In this document: positions 38,829 through 52,075 of the stretch, piece after piece
Layout of the letters: each line of letters opens with the position of its first letter
Position numbering within the stretch: position 1 is the stretch's first letter
Program-made: the position numbers and the translations under genes
NCBI GenBank assembly: GCA_008360975.2
Contig: CM039182.1
Location: 86,397,405 to 86,461,404, forward strand
Length of the DNA: 64,000 nt
From: Lichenostomus cassidix
Taxonomy: Eukaryota; Chordata; Aves; Passeriformes; Meliphagidae
Direction of reading: 5' to 3'
The notes under the pieces: generated by a model
Told to the model about the DNA's origin: nothing
What the model saw: the letters and a program-made list of their open reading frames with translations, nothing else
The model's database searches: none

Positions 38829-41800
38829 CTGTATTTAATAAAAAAACAGTGACATATATTAGAAAAGTAAGTTCATAAAACGATCAAAGATTAAATTTTT
38901 GCTTGTAATAACTTGATTCAGAAATACTGGATAAAACTTCCATATTCATACCCTGATAGATACATCTTAGAAGTTTTCAAAATACTTAATGACCTGATAA
39001 TATTTTCAAGACAAGAATAGCCCCAGGGAAGCCTGAGTAATAGAAGCAAGAAAATGATGTGAAGATGCATTAAAAAAGCCCAGCCAGGCCCTGGAGTGGT
39101 TGCTCAAATCAGTGATCACACTGAGGAAGCAAAACATTGTCCCAAAATATCCCTCAGCCAGCAGAAGACCAAACAACACAACTAATAGTGAACGCTGGCT
39201 TTTTACACCACCCTTAAAATGCAAAGCTTTGTAAGTTAAACCAGAGAAATGTGAAGGAATCTCCACTTAATTGCAAGCTAAGCAAAATCTCCTTCATCAG
39301 AAAGAAAAGAAAATTCAAGGGAGTTTAAAAATTGCTGATGCTGTTTCCACTTGATGTCAATCCTTTACCTATGCAGGGATCATAATCAGAAATTTTGGCC
39401 TCAGGACCGTGTTTGGTGCCCTGTTCAAACATGACCTAAAGGTTTTGTGCCTTGAACAAACTATACGCAGCAGAAATGCCACATTAATAAACTTCCCATG
39501 CAGAAAAGGAAAACAAAAAGAAAGATAATGTAATACTAATGTATCAACAAAGAGTGTATGAATGAAACCAGGATTGTAAACATGAACCCTTACGCAACCA
39601 AACAGTAAGTTACCTACTTTTGGAGAATAATTGGGCAACAGCATAACAGCCATTGCAAACTTTCCTGTTCTTCCTGGAAGTGAGACCTGAATTACAGATG
39701 AGTAACAGCCTAGATTGTGCATTCATTTTCTGCCCTCATGGCTGAAAAGGGTGAGTGGTTGTGTACATCCAGACAGAACAGATATGTAATGCTGTCATTC
39801 AGATTTCAGCCAAAACAGGTACAAGGCACCACTACACCAGATCCAGCGATCCTTGAGGTTCGTCTCTGTCAAGTATTTCAAGACAGAACCAATCATTTTT
39901 TAGCCACTGAAATTACCATATAATTAGCCCTTTCACTTCAAAATCTCTCTCCTTTATCCTTCCTTCTGCCCTCCCCCATGGCATCCCACTGGCTGATGGT
40001 AAGTACAGTCTTACTGACTCTTTTCTCAGGTCCTTGAACAATCACAGACAAATGGGAATATCAGGATTCGGGGGACACTTTCTGCAAGTGGAGCAAGTCA
40101 CAAAAGCAATTGTGTTGCCTGAGGAAATTGTTCAGCAAACACTGGGGAGGGAAAGAGCCAGAACTTAGCAGAACTCTGTTGAGACTGCAAGATATTTATG
40201 TGTAAGCAAAGTTGGTCTAGCAGCCTTCTGCATCCAAAATGCCATAGCTGCCAGGTATGATTTTGAACAACTGTCTGCTAAAGGATTGCTCGTCATGAGA
40301 TTCTTTTTCTCTGGGAAATTTCTAATAATTCTTACATGTTTATTTGTCAAGCTGCATTTGCTTTTTTTTAGAGGAAGATATTTTTTGACTTCCCTTTTTC
40401 CCCAGTCTCCTCCTAAGGGAAAAAGAAAATACATAAAATGAAAAGTGACAGTGTCTAGCTGGAGCAACTTATGGAACTGTAGTCATCTATTCAGTCTTGA
40501 ATACAATAGTAGTTCAGCAAGTATATGAAAAGAAAAACAAACTACCAAACCCAAACATGAAATATTTGATTGGTGTCTTTTCTGGGATACTCATGAAGCT
40601 GAGAAGTGGAGATAATCAAAAGGACAAAATTATTTGTAAAGAAAGCACAATTTTTACTTCACCAATATTCTTGGTAGACAAAGTGAACTACTACACATTT
40701 TAAAAAGGCTGTTATTACTGTCAAGTTTTATGTCTATTGATTTCTAACAGCAGAGAAAACAACACACTGAGCAGTGGCATTTCTAAAGGCCATGCAAAAT
40801 CCCACCTTTGTTTTAACACCGTATACTAATTAAATAACATTTCAGTCAAGCAAGATTAAGCAATTGTATTTTACTTGCTATATCAAGACAACCAAGGCTT
40901 GTTTAGAAGACAAGCTTCTTTCACAACCCCAAATGTTCCCAAGTCCCATCCCTCTGTTATTCAGACAGATATAGATATTTTTCAGTCCCATCGTTCTTCC
41001 TCTGCTGCCCAATTTTCACACATTGACCAAGATGAAGATAAAAGCTCCCAGGGCTGCCCTATAGCTGGGAACCCTCAAAATATCTAAATTTCCTGCTATA
41101 TTCAGTATTGTGCAGATGACTCCATTTAATGGAGATTCCCAGTGTGAGATCTGATGTGCAAGTCTCACGTTGAGATTCTTGAGAGGTCCAAATGCTGATG
41201 GTAGCTGAAATGGGAAGATGCTGCTAAGAGGGTGCATACTTCTCAGAAGCCACTCCTGAGTATTCAGTTCTGCTTTAGTCCTTGTTTGGATCACACTTTA
41301 AGGGTTTCACCTTCAAGCAAGGAAAATTTGTTCTGCTTGCACTGCAAGAGGAGCAGTAGCACCTTCAGTGACTGGTCACACATGAAGAGCAGACATTGCT
41401 GCATTTGCTGTTCGGCCTTGTCCTGCTCACCAGCTGCTGAGCCAGCAGCCAGAAGCCACCATGTCCCCCTGCCCACTGGAAATTATGACAGCACACAGTT
41501 AGCACTATTAGCACTTCTAAGCATCTACATAAGTTCCTGTTTTTCCCTAATGTCACTAATCTTTACATGTAAGCTCGTTCATCCTCCAATTTAACTCCTA
41601 AAAATATAATTGTCAGCCAGAATGCAAAAGAAGATAAAATATTTCACAGCTACAAAAGCACATGCAGAATCTGCCGTGGTTCATTTCACTAACTCAGAAG
41701 AAAATCAAAGATCTAAAACTCGTCTGCATTAGGAATCTCCACATACTATTGCTACAAGAATGAAAGCTGTATTCTACTTTATTTTGCTGTATAATAAAGA

Positions 41801-42318
41801 AATGTTGTATTTCTAGAATCCTCACTGCTCGCAGCATAAAGACAGCAGCTAAGTATTCATCTGTTGAGCCAGGTTGGCAGTTATTAACATTTTGTTTTCA
41901 TTTATAAACTCAGAGTATTCTATTTGGAAGTGATTAGAATGCTAAACATGGCATGAAGTTAATGAAACTTCCTATTTTATCATTTTTTTATTATTCAATT
42001 CAAAAGAATCTTAGATGCCCCTTTCAAGTGAAAGTCTTAGACTTGCATTTGAAAGAGATAATATTCTTGCTTAGAATTGCAATTCAAACTCATCCTAAAA
42101 CATTTAGAAATTAAGGAAAAAACCCCATTACGATATCTGATAGTACTCCAGTTTTCCATGTCCAGTTCTGCTGATCTCAATAACAGCATTGTGTTCTCAT
42201 TGCTTTCACCATTAAAGCAGAATTTTATTTTTCCAGAGAAGGAGGACACTGGAGAATTGCATTTAAATGGATAGAAGTTGAACAAGCTCAGATATATACA
42301 CATATAAAACTACAGGGG

Positions 42319-42337
42319 TTTTTTTTTTTTTTTTTTT
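42319..42337. repeat. Poly(T) run
   Basis: Nineteen consecutive T's on the plus strand; simple intronic sequence. Confidence 0.9.
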
Positions 42338-43060
42338 GCAATTGAGGTCTTAGGTTTGCTTTTCTCCTCCCAAACATTTACTTTAAATACAATTACATTT
42401 GCTGATACTAGAACTGAAGGCAGATTTGTACAGCCTTAGATAATGATGACACTGACTTCAGTTTGCAAAGCTAAGTGAATATTAAGGACATGTACAGAAT
42501 ATAGAAATAGTTGCATGAAACACAGCAACGCCACTCCTGTGCATAACATTTCCATGCTCTCCTTTAAAAGGTTCATGCTTTGTTCCACATCAAACTTTGT
42601 ACCAAGAGCAAGATTTATGATCTTGTGCCTTTGTGAATATATTGATAGCCTCCTCTTAGCCAATCAGCATGTTTAAAACATGTATTTGACTGGAGATAAC
42701 TGAAGAATAGAATGAATATTTTCTTTAGGAACGCAAGTCTATTTTTGTTGCTAGTCATCACTACTAGTGGGAGGTAAAATTTTAACAAAGACAACACAAA
42801 TATATAGGTTCTGAAAGCTACATTAGCTATGTGAGGTTTCCTGGGACTCAACTACATCTGCAAATATGCATGGAAATCTACAGACTCTTTTGCCCCTTTT
42901 TCACCAGGAGATTTATTGATTTTTTTCCATGTGATAGCTAACACCAATTATAAACAGATATCCCAATGATAAGACCTGTACAATTATGTGTTATTCTTAC
43001 TTGAGGCAAAATTTACAAACAGAAACTGCATCTTCTTTATTAGAAAAAAAATACAATTGA

Positions 43061-43080
43061 ATAAACAAACAAACAAACCC
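43061..43080. repeat. (AAAC)n microsatellite
   Basis: Short run of about four AAAC units following an A-rich stretch; a possible length polymorphism. Confidence 0.85.
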
Positions 43081-44119
43081 CTCATTAAGCTGTCAGACAC
43101 ACAATATTTTCCTCAGGTCAGCTATTAGTTGGTCTAATGAAAGATATAACTCCCAATAAATCGTGTTATGCTTATATCCTTGGAGCAAACCTCTTTAGTT
43201 CTTGGTACCAAATTTACTTTATAAAATGCTATTGCTTAATATTATTTAATCCTGCCTCTATCAGCGCCAAGCTTCATGAAAGTCTTACTGGACCATGGTA
43301 GCTGTGTTTCCAGGGATATACCCTCTGATCAGTGTATCACACTAAAGAGTCTCAGATATATCAACAAAGTGAGTTGGTTTTCTGGGTTTTCTTAAACTAC
43401 AAATGATTTCTGGAACCGCAGTGGCTTTAGGCATTGCTGTATGCAGGGAGCAGGTAGCTCCACAGCTGTTTTTGTAAGTGGTTTCATTTGGAAGCAGACA
43501 ATCTGTGTAACTGGGCAGCCCTATAATACAGTTTTGCCCTGCTAGCAAAGAGCCATAAGTTTTGAGCAGTTTGCAAAGACATCAGGCTCGCTCTGTCTGA
43601 ACCTTTCTCAATCCGCGTGCAGCTTTGTTCTACACAGTTTAGCTGTAGCAGCAATAATTTTATATAGAAAACAGTAACCCCAGTATTTTTTTGAGAGTAA
43701 GATATTTATGACTCTAACATAAATATGTAGTTTAAAGCAATGTAGGGCTGATATGAAAACAGGGGCCTCAAGAAGGGAAGACACAGGACATGGTGTAGAG
43801 GAGTGCTGACATGGAGTGATAGTGCAAAGGGCACAGGCTGGCATGGGGACCCACGGCTATAAACAACTCACCAATGGCCAGCTGAAGTGCAGACCTGAAC
43901 CTGCACAAAACTGGGTTGAGGGGTAATGAAGGGAGTGAAGACATACATGTAGAATATACATGTAAAAGCCACCAGGTATGGTAAATTTGGATGTAATGTG
44001 AAGATGTAGATCAATGAAGAAAGAGCAAGATGTAAAAGCTTATTTGAAAACATACAAAAGGACCCAAAGTATATTGTAGAGTGAGGAGGAAGAAGAAAAC
44101 ATGAACATGACTGGATAGA

Positions 44120-44298
44120 ACATCAGAACAGGCTGCCCAGGAAAGTGGTTGAGTCACCATCCATGGAGTAACTTAAAAGACATGAAGCTGTGGCACTGAG
44201 GGATATGGTTTAGTGACGGACTCGGCATTGCTGGGCTAACAGTCAGACTCTATGGTCTTAAAGGTCTTTTCCAACCTAAATGATTCTATAAGCCTATG
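44120..44298 (+). mobile_element. CR1-like LINE 3' end, plus orientation
   Basis: The segment reads in sense order as a CR1 3' end: 'AGAACAGGCTGCCCAGG', 'GTGGTTGAGTCACCATCC', 'GTGGCACTGAGGGATATGG', 'GGTCTTAAAGGTCTTTTCC', then 'AACCTAAATGATTCTATAA' at the terminus. The terminal ATTCTAT-type octamer region is the hallmark of CR1 in birds, and the copy ends there without poly(A), as expected. It is 5'-truncated, with no ORF remaining. It lies in intron sequence, in the opposite direction to the host gene. Confidence 0.88.
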
Positions 44299-47200
44299 AC
44301 CATCATATTTCCCCCTCTGACCCCGCCAGAAAGAAATCACCAACCTTAGAACCCATGAGTGTAAGAAAAGGGTGAGCATAACACCAGGTAAAGAGGTAGA
44401 AACAATTTGAAATGTGTTATTATTCTTCCTTTTATGCAATAATTACAGCTGGGCTAATAATTACTAGACTCCCAAGGTTTCAGAAATGCTAACAATACAT
44501 TCTTGGCTTTACATGATACACACACAGAGCAACGGGGGATGGGAGAACATATTTTTCTAATGAAAGGCTTCCAAGAAGGAAATCAGAAATACATTCACAG
44601 CTACAACACTTAGGCTTGTCTGTCCTGGAGATTAAGGAGTCTGCTAGCACCAAAGGGCATGAAACACAAGCTGAAACAGACTTTCATCATTCAGTAGGTG
44701 GACAGACACATACTCCATACCAAACAGCTCTGGAAAAGAGCTTGGACACATCCATTCATCATTCCCATGAGACGAAGTTTGCTGTAGCAGACAATCAAAT
44801 TAATTAACTGCAGAATCTAATTTACCCAATTTCTTGCTAATTCTCCTATGGGTCGATTATTAAGCCTGACAAATTCCAGCCCGAAAGCACTTTGCTTGAA
44901 AAAATAACAATTAGAAACAGGAAGGGAGGGAGTGAAAACTGGGACTCCACAACAGATGTGGAAATGGTTGTTTGGTTTTTTTTTTAAATCAGAAATAGAG
45001 TAAATGAAACAGCTTTGCAACAGCTTCACTGGTTTTATTTAAGCATAATATTTTGGAGGATGCAAGAGTAGGCCATAAAAAGCACTTAGTAGACCAGAAA
45101 TCAATAGAGTGGTGCAGGAAAGGAGTTAACGCTTCATGTTTTTGCCAGAAACTAGACACATTGAACACTCATTAAAATCTGTGTGCTTCTGTACTGAGTA
45201 GCTAGTTAACTCCCATAACCAAAGGAACTTTAAAGGCTCCACTCTCAGAGAAAAATACTTGTCACAGTTCAGGGATGTTCAATCCTGTCTAACCTGCCTT
45301 TGTGCTGGGCAGTGCCCTACAGAGTTTCAGTCCAGGCGTAGCCCAATATTTACAGCCTGTCTCTCACTGGTGAAGCCATCTGCTGGGGCAACTCCAGGCT
45401 CTGCTCAGAGCTCAAAGACCTCTGCTTTGTTTGTTTTAGCTTTGTGAGCTCTGTATACACATTTCACCAGGATCTAGGTCAGAAAATGGTACTTGAAGAA
45501 GAAACCAGAACTGAAGGGCCAAAAGAACTTCAGAATGATTTGTTGGTCACAACCCATAGCCTGTAATGTAAGGGCTGGATCACTGAAGTGCTTTCCAGTG
45601 GTGCCTCTGGGCCTGTTTCAAGAGTATGTACAATTTTCAGATTGCTAAAAACAGTAATTTTAATAAATTTTGAGGGACTGGCCTCTTTTACATTCACATG
45701 GCAACCACTGTTCATGGGAATGCTGCCCAGTTCTTAAAGCCAAGCCCTCTATGAATGCCAGAGGATGGTTTTCATTAAACAGCCCATGTCTCTAGCCTTG
45801 CCTTTTGCTGAGCTTCTGCCAGAAACAGAAGCATTTAGCAGCTCTTGGTACTCATTACAAGACTTTTTCATCAGCTAAACTTTGACTGATGGCAGACTCA
45901 TCACAGCAGACACAGGCTGCATTTACTGTGCAGCTGCATTTATTGTGAAGCTCTGACTTGTTATGATACTGGGTTCTGCTAATTAGTCCTTAAATAAATA
46001 ATCCATCTGACTGTGGACAAGATTCTAGAGCTGTCAGGACAAGCCAAAGAAAACCATTAATTATAGAAGAGCTGAGTCCTCCCTCCACAGACTTGCAGTG
46101 AATATGAATGAGCGAGAGGATCAGAGATCAGGCAGAAGTTGCAGGGATACTATTTGGATTGCTTGCACAGTATGGTGGAATACAGGACCAAAGTGTTTTA
46201 AGCTTCCAGTTTAGGAAAGAAAAAAGACCATAAATCTACTAATTTTGAAATCACAGGGGTACCATTAAGATCACGTCTTTGAATCTTTTGGGCAGCACAG
46301 GTCAGATTGGTTTACTCATTTGTGCATTGTGGTCAATGTGGAGAGAGTTCTCTCACATCTTCACTCTGGCCCTTTTAATATGCCAAACTGAGCTCTCAGT
46401 GAGCTCAACACTGCAGGACAGTCCTTTAAAGCATGTTTTGGACATGAGTGCATGTTCTCTGCTGGGGTTCAGATAGGGTATCAGTAATCACATCTGAACT
46501 ACACAAGGTCACAAGACCTGGGTATTCATTGGATGAGTCCGAGATGAATTTTCCTTTAGCAAACTATGTCAGTGCTTAACAAGCTTTTCCTATAAAAAGC
46601 TGTACTTATTACCAGTTAAGAGTATTTCTAGAAGATGAACTTGGGAAATTTTCATAGGAATAAAAGGTGACTTCTTTCCCATTTCACCCCAATTTGTTGA
46701 CTTTATGATTTAGCTTTTTAATTCCCACTTGAGCCAGACAAAATAAGAACTCCTCACAGGTGAAACCCAAATATATTTGGGAAGAAGTCTAAAATATTCC
46801 ACCTTCATGTGTTCATCAAGAAGTCTCCAAATATCATGACACAGGTCATTATTAATAAGGCTTAAGGACTGCAGTCCATGTCTGAACTACACCACAATCC
46901 CACGACAAACACTGAACATGGTTCAAGGAAATCTTTATGATTGAAAATCCCTTGCATTAAGGAATAAATTCAACTAGCTGTAATGTTGAAAAAGAATCCA
47001 ATATTTAATTTTCTCATTAGAAACACCTGGCTCACTGGTCTTCAGCCTTGACTTCCATCTCCTGGAATCTCTCATCCAGATGACAAAGGTTCTTGTGGTT
47101 TTGGTACTTGTATTTTGGTATACTTGGTCATGTCCCCTTGAATTTTTACCTCCCGAATGCTTTTTGAAGCAATGTCAATAATAAAAGGCTGTTTGTAAAA

Positions 47201-49637
47201 CCAAGGTAAAGTAATTTAGCTGAGTTCTCCCTTGAGCTGACAAAAACTCTCAAAACACTTTTCTTTGAACAGGTCTGTACAGAGTCACTGGGAGCCCAGA
47301 CCCACCTCATTTGAAGCCAGTGGCAATGCTCTCATTGACTTCACAGGGTCCAGCTCAGAACCTATGTGGTTGCAAATCAGAGATCCCTGTCCCTGTTGCC
47401 CTATCCAGATTCAGATCAAGGAATCCCACAGTTCAGGCACAATGGATTCTAGCCTCACATGGATACTAGGAGCCACTGACTTGCTGATCTCTGGCAGAAA
47501 CAGCAGGACATGGCTGTTGGGCCACCCTTGCAAAAACTCTCTCATAAAACACCCACTAACAGGGGTAGTTTATGGCATAACACGGACTCCTCATGTAGAA
47601 AAACAAGATTTTTTTTATCACTTAAAGTGTTGTTATTTTTTTACAGCTCAGGGCTGCCTAGATGACTAACTCTTCACAACTAAACTAAAACTATATCATA
47701 ACATTGTTGCAGCAGCTTCTGCAATTTTAAAAGGCAAAGCTGATTGAAATGCTAAATCTAAAAACCAAATCCCAGTCCCACAAGGAAATGGTGAGAGGTG
47801 ATTAAAAAGCAAGCCAGTTGAAGATGAATGTTGATTTGAATTGGAGGTGAAAAAAGCAGCAGCTTTTGAATATGAAGTGACAAAGGTGCTCTGGCATATA
47901 TATGTAAAAGTATATATGTATATGCTATACCTTGTTCATGCTGACGTGCAGGGCTGGCCATGGTCCAACTACCTTCACACTCTCCGTTTCTATTTTCTTC
48001 AGATGAGAAGTTTCATCATAAAGAAGGGGAAGTCCTGAGCTCAGTTCTAAAAGGATGCCCAAAAGAAAGAAAGAAAAAAACAGAGTCTGAAGGGAGGCTA
48101 CAGAAGAACTGCAGAGCAAGACACTCAACTGCATTTGAAGAAACAGCGGTCGGCAAAGCATCTTCTCCGTAAGACCCTCTAAAATGTTCCATAATTTTGC
48201 CTGTTGGGTCATTTTGCATTTTTCTATTTAGCAAACAATTCCTCCCCCTCCTCCTTCTCACCCATCCTTTCATTTCAGCAGAGCTTTTGCCAGCTTTGGG
48301 CTAGATATTTCTCTCCTTTCCTCCCCCCTGCCTCTACCCCCTCTATATTCTAAAACTTAGTTGACACCAGAGGGATTATTTATGCAGCCAAGGTGCCACT
48401 CTCAAAACATGTGATGTGTAAAAGAGATCAGAGTATAGCTTTTGGCTTCTCTCAGACATCTTTATTTATATGCCAGCCTCTTTAAGACTGTTGTCAGGAA
48501 TTTGCTGTGCTTTGTCAACAGAGATTTTGAGCAAGCCACCAACACAGAAAGACAAGGAAAAATACTTTTTTGCAGACAGCCCTGAAAGGTCTCTGTCAAC
48601 ATCTTGGGGATGGCATGGCATATATATGCATATCTGCAAGTACTCTGAGAAAAATAAACTTCATCATGTGATGATTTAACTAATCTCTGCGTCCTCCTGT
48701 ATTTCTTTTTGCCATGGATTCTCGGTAATAACAGTTGGGAACAATCCAGTTCTCTGGAGTCTGATTCAAAGCCTACTGAAATCAATAAAAACCTTGCACT
48801 GACTGCAGTTTGGTTTGGATCAGATTCTTAAGCTGTCCTAAGAATATTAAATATTACTCACTCAAGATCTAATTCTACAGCTGTTTAAATATACATTAAG
48901 GGCTTTGCTGACTAGAGACAAATTGCTAAAACCAGCTTATAGGGATATAAGCAAAAAGCTGGTTTTGGCATTCGTGAAACATTATCAGACCCTGAGGTAA
49001 AAATGTCCTAGAAAGGGTTACAATATCAGCATTGACCTCCTCTTGGTGGTCTTTCATCACAAGCTAGTGTTGCCAGAGATTGCCAGAGTTCAGCATTTCT
49101 CACATCACAGCTGCTTCTGTGGATATGAGACTGTGAAACTGCCTGACACCCTGGGAATAAATTACCACAGCCATAAAATAAGACATGATGGGGAGGGGAG
49201 GAGGATGGTTTAAGAAACACAATAATTCTGTTTTCCTCCTAAGAAAGAAAATAAAGGGGAGAAATTGCCTTATGTAAATTATGGAGAGCTCTGGAAAACA
49301 AGCAAGCCAGTTTAGCCTTTTAACTCAACCTCAAAAACAAACAAAAGGCAAAAAATTGAAGTCCTACAAAAGGCACAAATTTCCTGAGTCAGCACTAAAT
49401 TTTGGCAAACCCAAGCTTTCATTCCAAGAAAGGATCTGGCAGCACTGTGTTTTTTCACAGCACTGTTTTCAGCCTGAAACTCAGTCAGTGTTAGACCATT
49501 CTCTGCTCAGGGTTATGCAAGGTCTTTTGTAGCGAGCGGTCCAGGAATAAAGGATACCTTTTTTTTGAAGTGATAACCTGCAAGCTCAGCCCAGAGTTGA
49601 AGAGGCAACCTGGGTCCCCTCTTCCCATTCCTCACTT

Positions 49638-50020
49638 TCTGTCATAAAAATTCTGTGAGCTGCACTGCGTACGTGTTGGCGTCTGCTCCCGGTGATAGCC
49701 CCAGCTGCTGCCGGTGAATCTGCTCATGTGCACCTGGTAATCCATGCACGCTGTTGCCATGCCAATTAGGCTCAGCAAGCAGCTCACCCTCTCTTCCCTG
49801 TAGGCCAGTGGCTGTTGCATACAGTGGTTTTTGGGATTGGAGTTCTGGAATGCGCTGGGGGAGGGTGTGCTGCACAACAAGATGTGATCGGTGTGCATTA
49901 GCTTGGAGGTGAAGAGCAGCATCGAGAGTACAATAATCAGGCCGAATGCAGGGAAACAACATCTTCTGCTGAGCTGCCTCCATAAATGCACACGTCAGAT
50001 TTGTTTCATTGGATTTCACT
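49638..50020 (-). other. CpG-enriched patch with two overlapping open frames
   Basis: About ten CpG dinucleotides occur in 350 bp, while flanking sequence has very few. On the minus strand two frames stay open for about 120 codons each. One begins at an ATG near 50019. The other begins at a GTG and encodes a hydrophobic run (FGLIIVLSMLLF) that would be a membrane anchor, ending at a GTGAGG that could be a donor. Neither frame is clearly coding. It may be an exon, a decayed exon or a regulatory element. Confidence 0.3.
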
Positions 50021-51979
50021 TCCTCCAGTAATTGAAGTAGACAAATTAGTTGGAATGTGAAAAATCAGGCACGTTTGGCCCAGGTTTGTTTTCTGTTTGT
50101 TTCTGTAACAAAGTGCTTGGCTATGTGTTTGCTGGGAAACATGCACTAGTATTTAAAGGGAACATTGGCTGGGCATACTGTTGTTTCCCTCTCCTCTGCC
50201 CGTGTCCTGCTAATTGCACTGGAATTTTGGCGTTTCTCAGAATAGATGTAAGTGGAAGAAAGGCAGAGGCTTTCTCCCTTTCTCAGCCTGATGGTGTGTA
50301 CATATCAGTGGGTCACTCCATGTTCCACTTCAAACGAATTTAAAACCATCTCAGAGCTAAGTGATGAGTCCAGTCCACAGCAACTGGAACAAGTCACAAA
50401 ACACCTGTGGTCCCTTGGAAAACCACAAGGTAGGTGAACTGAAGCGCTGGTGTCACCCCTGTCAGCCTTATGGGGAAGTTTCTGCTAGGATAGCATATTC
50501 CCCCCATGAGACCATTTTGCTCTTCAGGCATTTCCACTTGAGATAGTTTGGTCACAAGCACCCTCTTTCCTGAGAGTGTCCCCTGTTTAGTGACCACTTA
50601 CTTCCTAGAAACACTTTCCAGCAGTGGGCTTTCCACACAGCCTGGAGGCAGACATCAGTTCCCCTTGTCCTCACGTTCCTGAGGCAGACTGCTGATAGTG
50701 CCTCCGCTATGCCTGATTTTTTCTTGTCCCACACCCTCTGCCACGTGTGCTGTCCCCGATAACCGGCTGATGGCCAGCATGCTCCTAACCATTTCAGTAC
50801 ATGCACAGGAACCCTTCCCACAGGCTGTCTGCAAGAGTTCTCTCAGCTGAAACAGCCTGAGCAGCATTTTAATGAAACCATTAAAAACAAACCAAACTGA
50901 GTCCCCTGAGCACCAACCTTGAAAAGGCACTTAGACCTGTCACACCAAGCTGCAAATGAGTAATTCTGATTCTAAGGGAAGTGGTCCTACCCATACTGCC
51001 ACTGCTCTCACAGCAGACACACACCAGATGTAACCACGCACTGGCTTCTCACGGGAAATCAGCAATGGGTTGCAGCAGGGCAGCATTAAGACATGCAGCA
51101 CAGGACATGCACAGCTGCCTAAATAGCTCAGCTGGAGCAGTCAGCATGGCTGCACCACAGCCTCCCCTCAGAGGCGTCCTGTCCCTTTCCACTCCCTTAG
51201 AAAAACTGGGAATTGGTATTTGGTGTTACTGGCATTGGGCAGCAAGCAGCATCGATTCTCTTCTCCTGAATTAGATAGCTAGTGTGGACCAGCCTTAAGC
51301 AGCAGAGAAAGGTAAATCTGTCTCCAGGAACAGGTACCATACATGCCTCGGCTGCTGAAGTCCCTTTCAGAGCATGGCAGCTGTTGGACAGGCCAGGCAG
51401 GCTGCTCCCCAGCGGCTGGGCAAGGTTTGCGGGAGAGGCCTCTCCCTCCCCATGCCTGGAGGAGGACATGGAGCCTCCTGGGCCCCATTTCACCTCACAG
51501 GTAACATTCACTGGCCACAAAGAGAACTGTTCCTGGTGCTTGCCCCTGTGCTCTTCTAGGCTTTTTCTAAGGTTATTTCTGCAATAAGGAGAAGCAGGAA
51601 AGCCGTGTGACCTGAGAGCAGATAGAGTGCTGGAATAAACACCCTGTGCTGTGTGGTTTTTGCTGTTTCTTTAATCACCTCCTGTCCCGCAGGTGGGCCC
51701 ATGGCAGGACTGTGGGGAGCTGGAGAGCAGCAGCACTGCGGGGGCTGAAGCTGGGGCGCTGGGAGTCTGACATGGAGCTGTGGGCTGGATGGAAGGAGCC
51801 CCGAGGGGGACGGGGGAAGCAGGGCCAGCGGTGCCCTCTGGGTCGGGACACTCAGCAGCAGCCTAGCTGGCTCTGAATGAATTTCCTGGCATGCTTCAGC
51901 TCTAATTTGGGAAAGGAAAATATGGGCTGGCACACCCCCCAGAAAGGTCACCGCCTCCCACTGTGCCAGGCTGACAGCT

Positions 51980-52075
51980 GGCCGAGGTTTTCCAGCACGG
52001 CATTGCCAGCACCCCATGCCCAGCCAGCACCCAGGGCAGCCCTGCGACCAACCGGCCGAGGCTTTCCAGCAGGGC
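51980..52075. repeat. Direct repeat at the edge of the minisatellite
   Basis: GGCCGAGGTTTTCCAGCACGG at 51980 recurs as a near copy at 52054 (two substitutions), 74 bp apart, immediately before the first 42-bp unit. This looks like an earlier duplication that may have seeded the tandem array. Confidence 0.75.

Noticed and set aside
39970..40020. ATGGCATCCCACTGGCTGATG followed by a perfect GTAAGT donor on the plus strand
   Set aside because: Seven codons only, no promoter and no downstream partner exon.
47040..47200. Minus-strand segment with two successive protein-like frames, possible frameshifted retrocopy
   Set aside because: Neither frame resembles a known family to me and there is no poly(A) tail or target-site duplication.
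47265..47669. 134-codon plus-strand open frame
   Set aside because: No Kozak context, signal, domain or splice signal that I can see; composition is ordinary intron.
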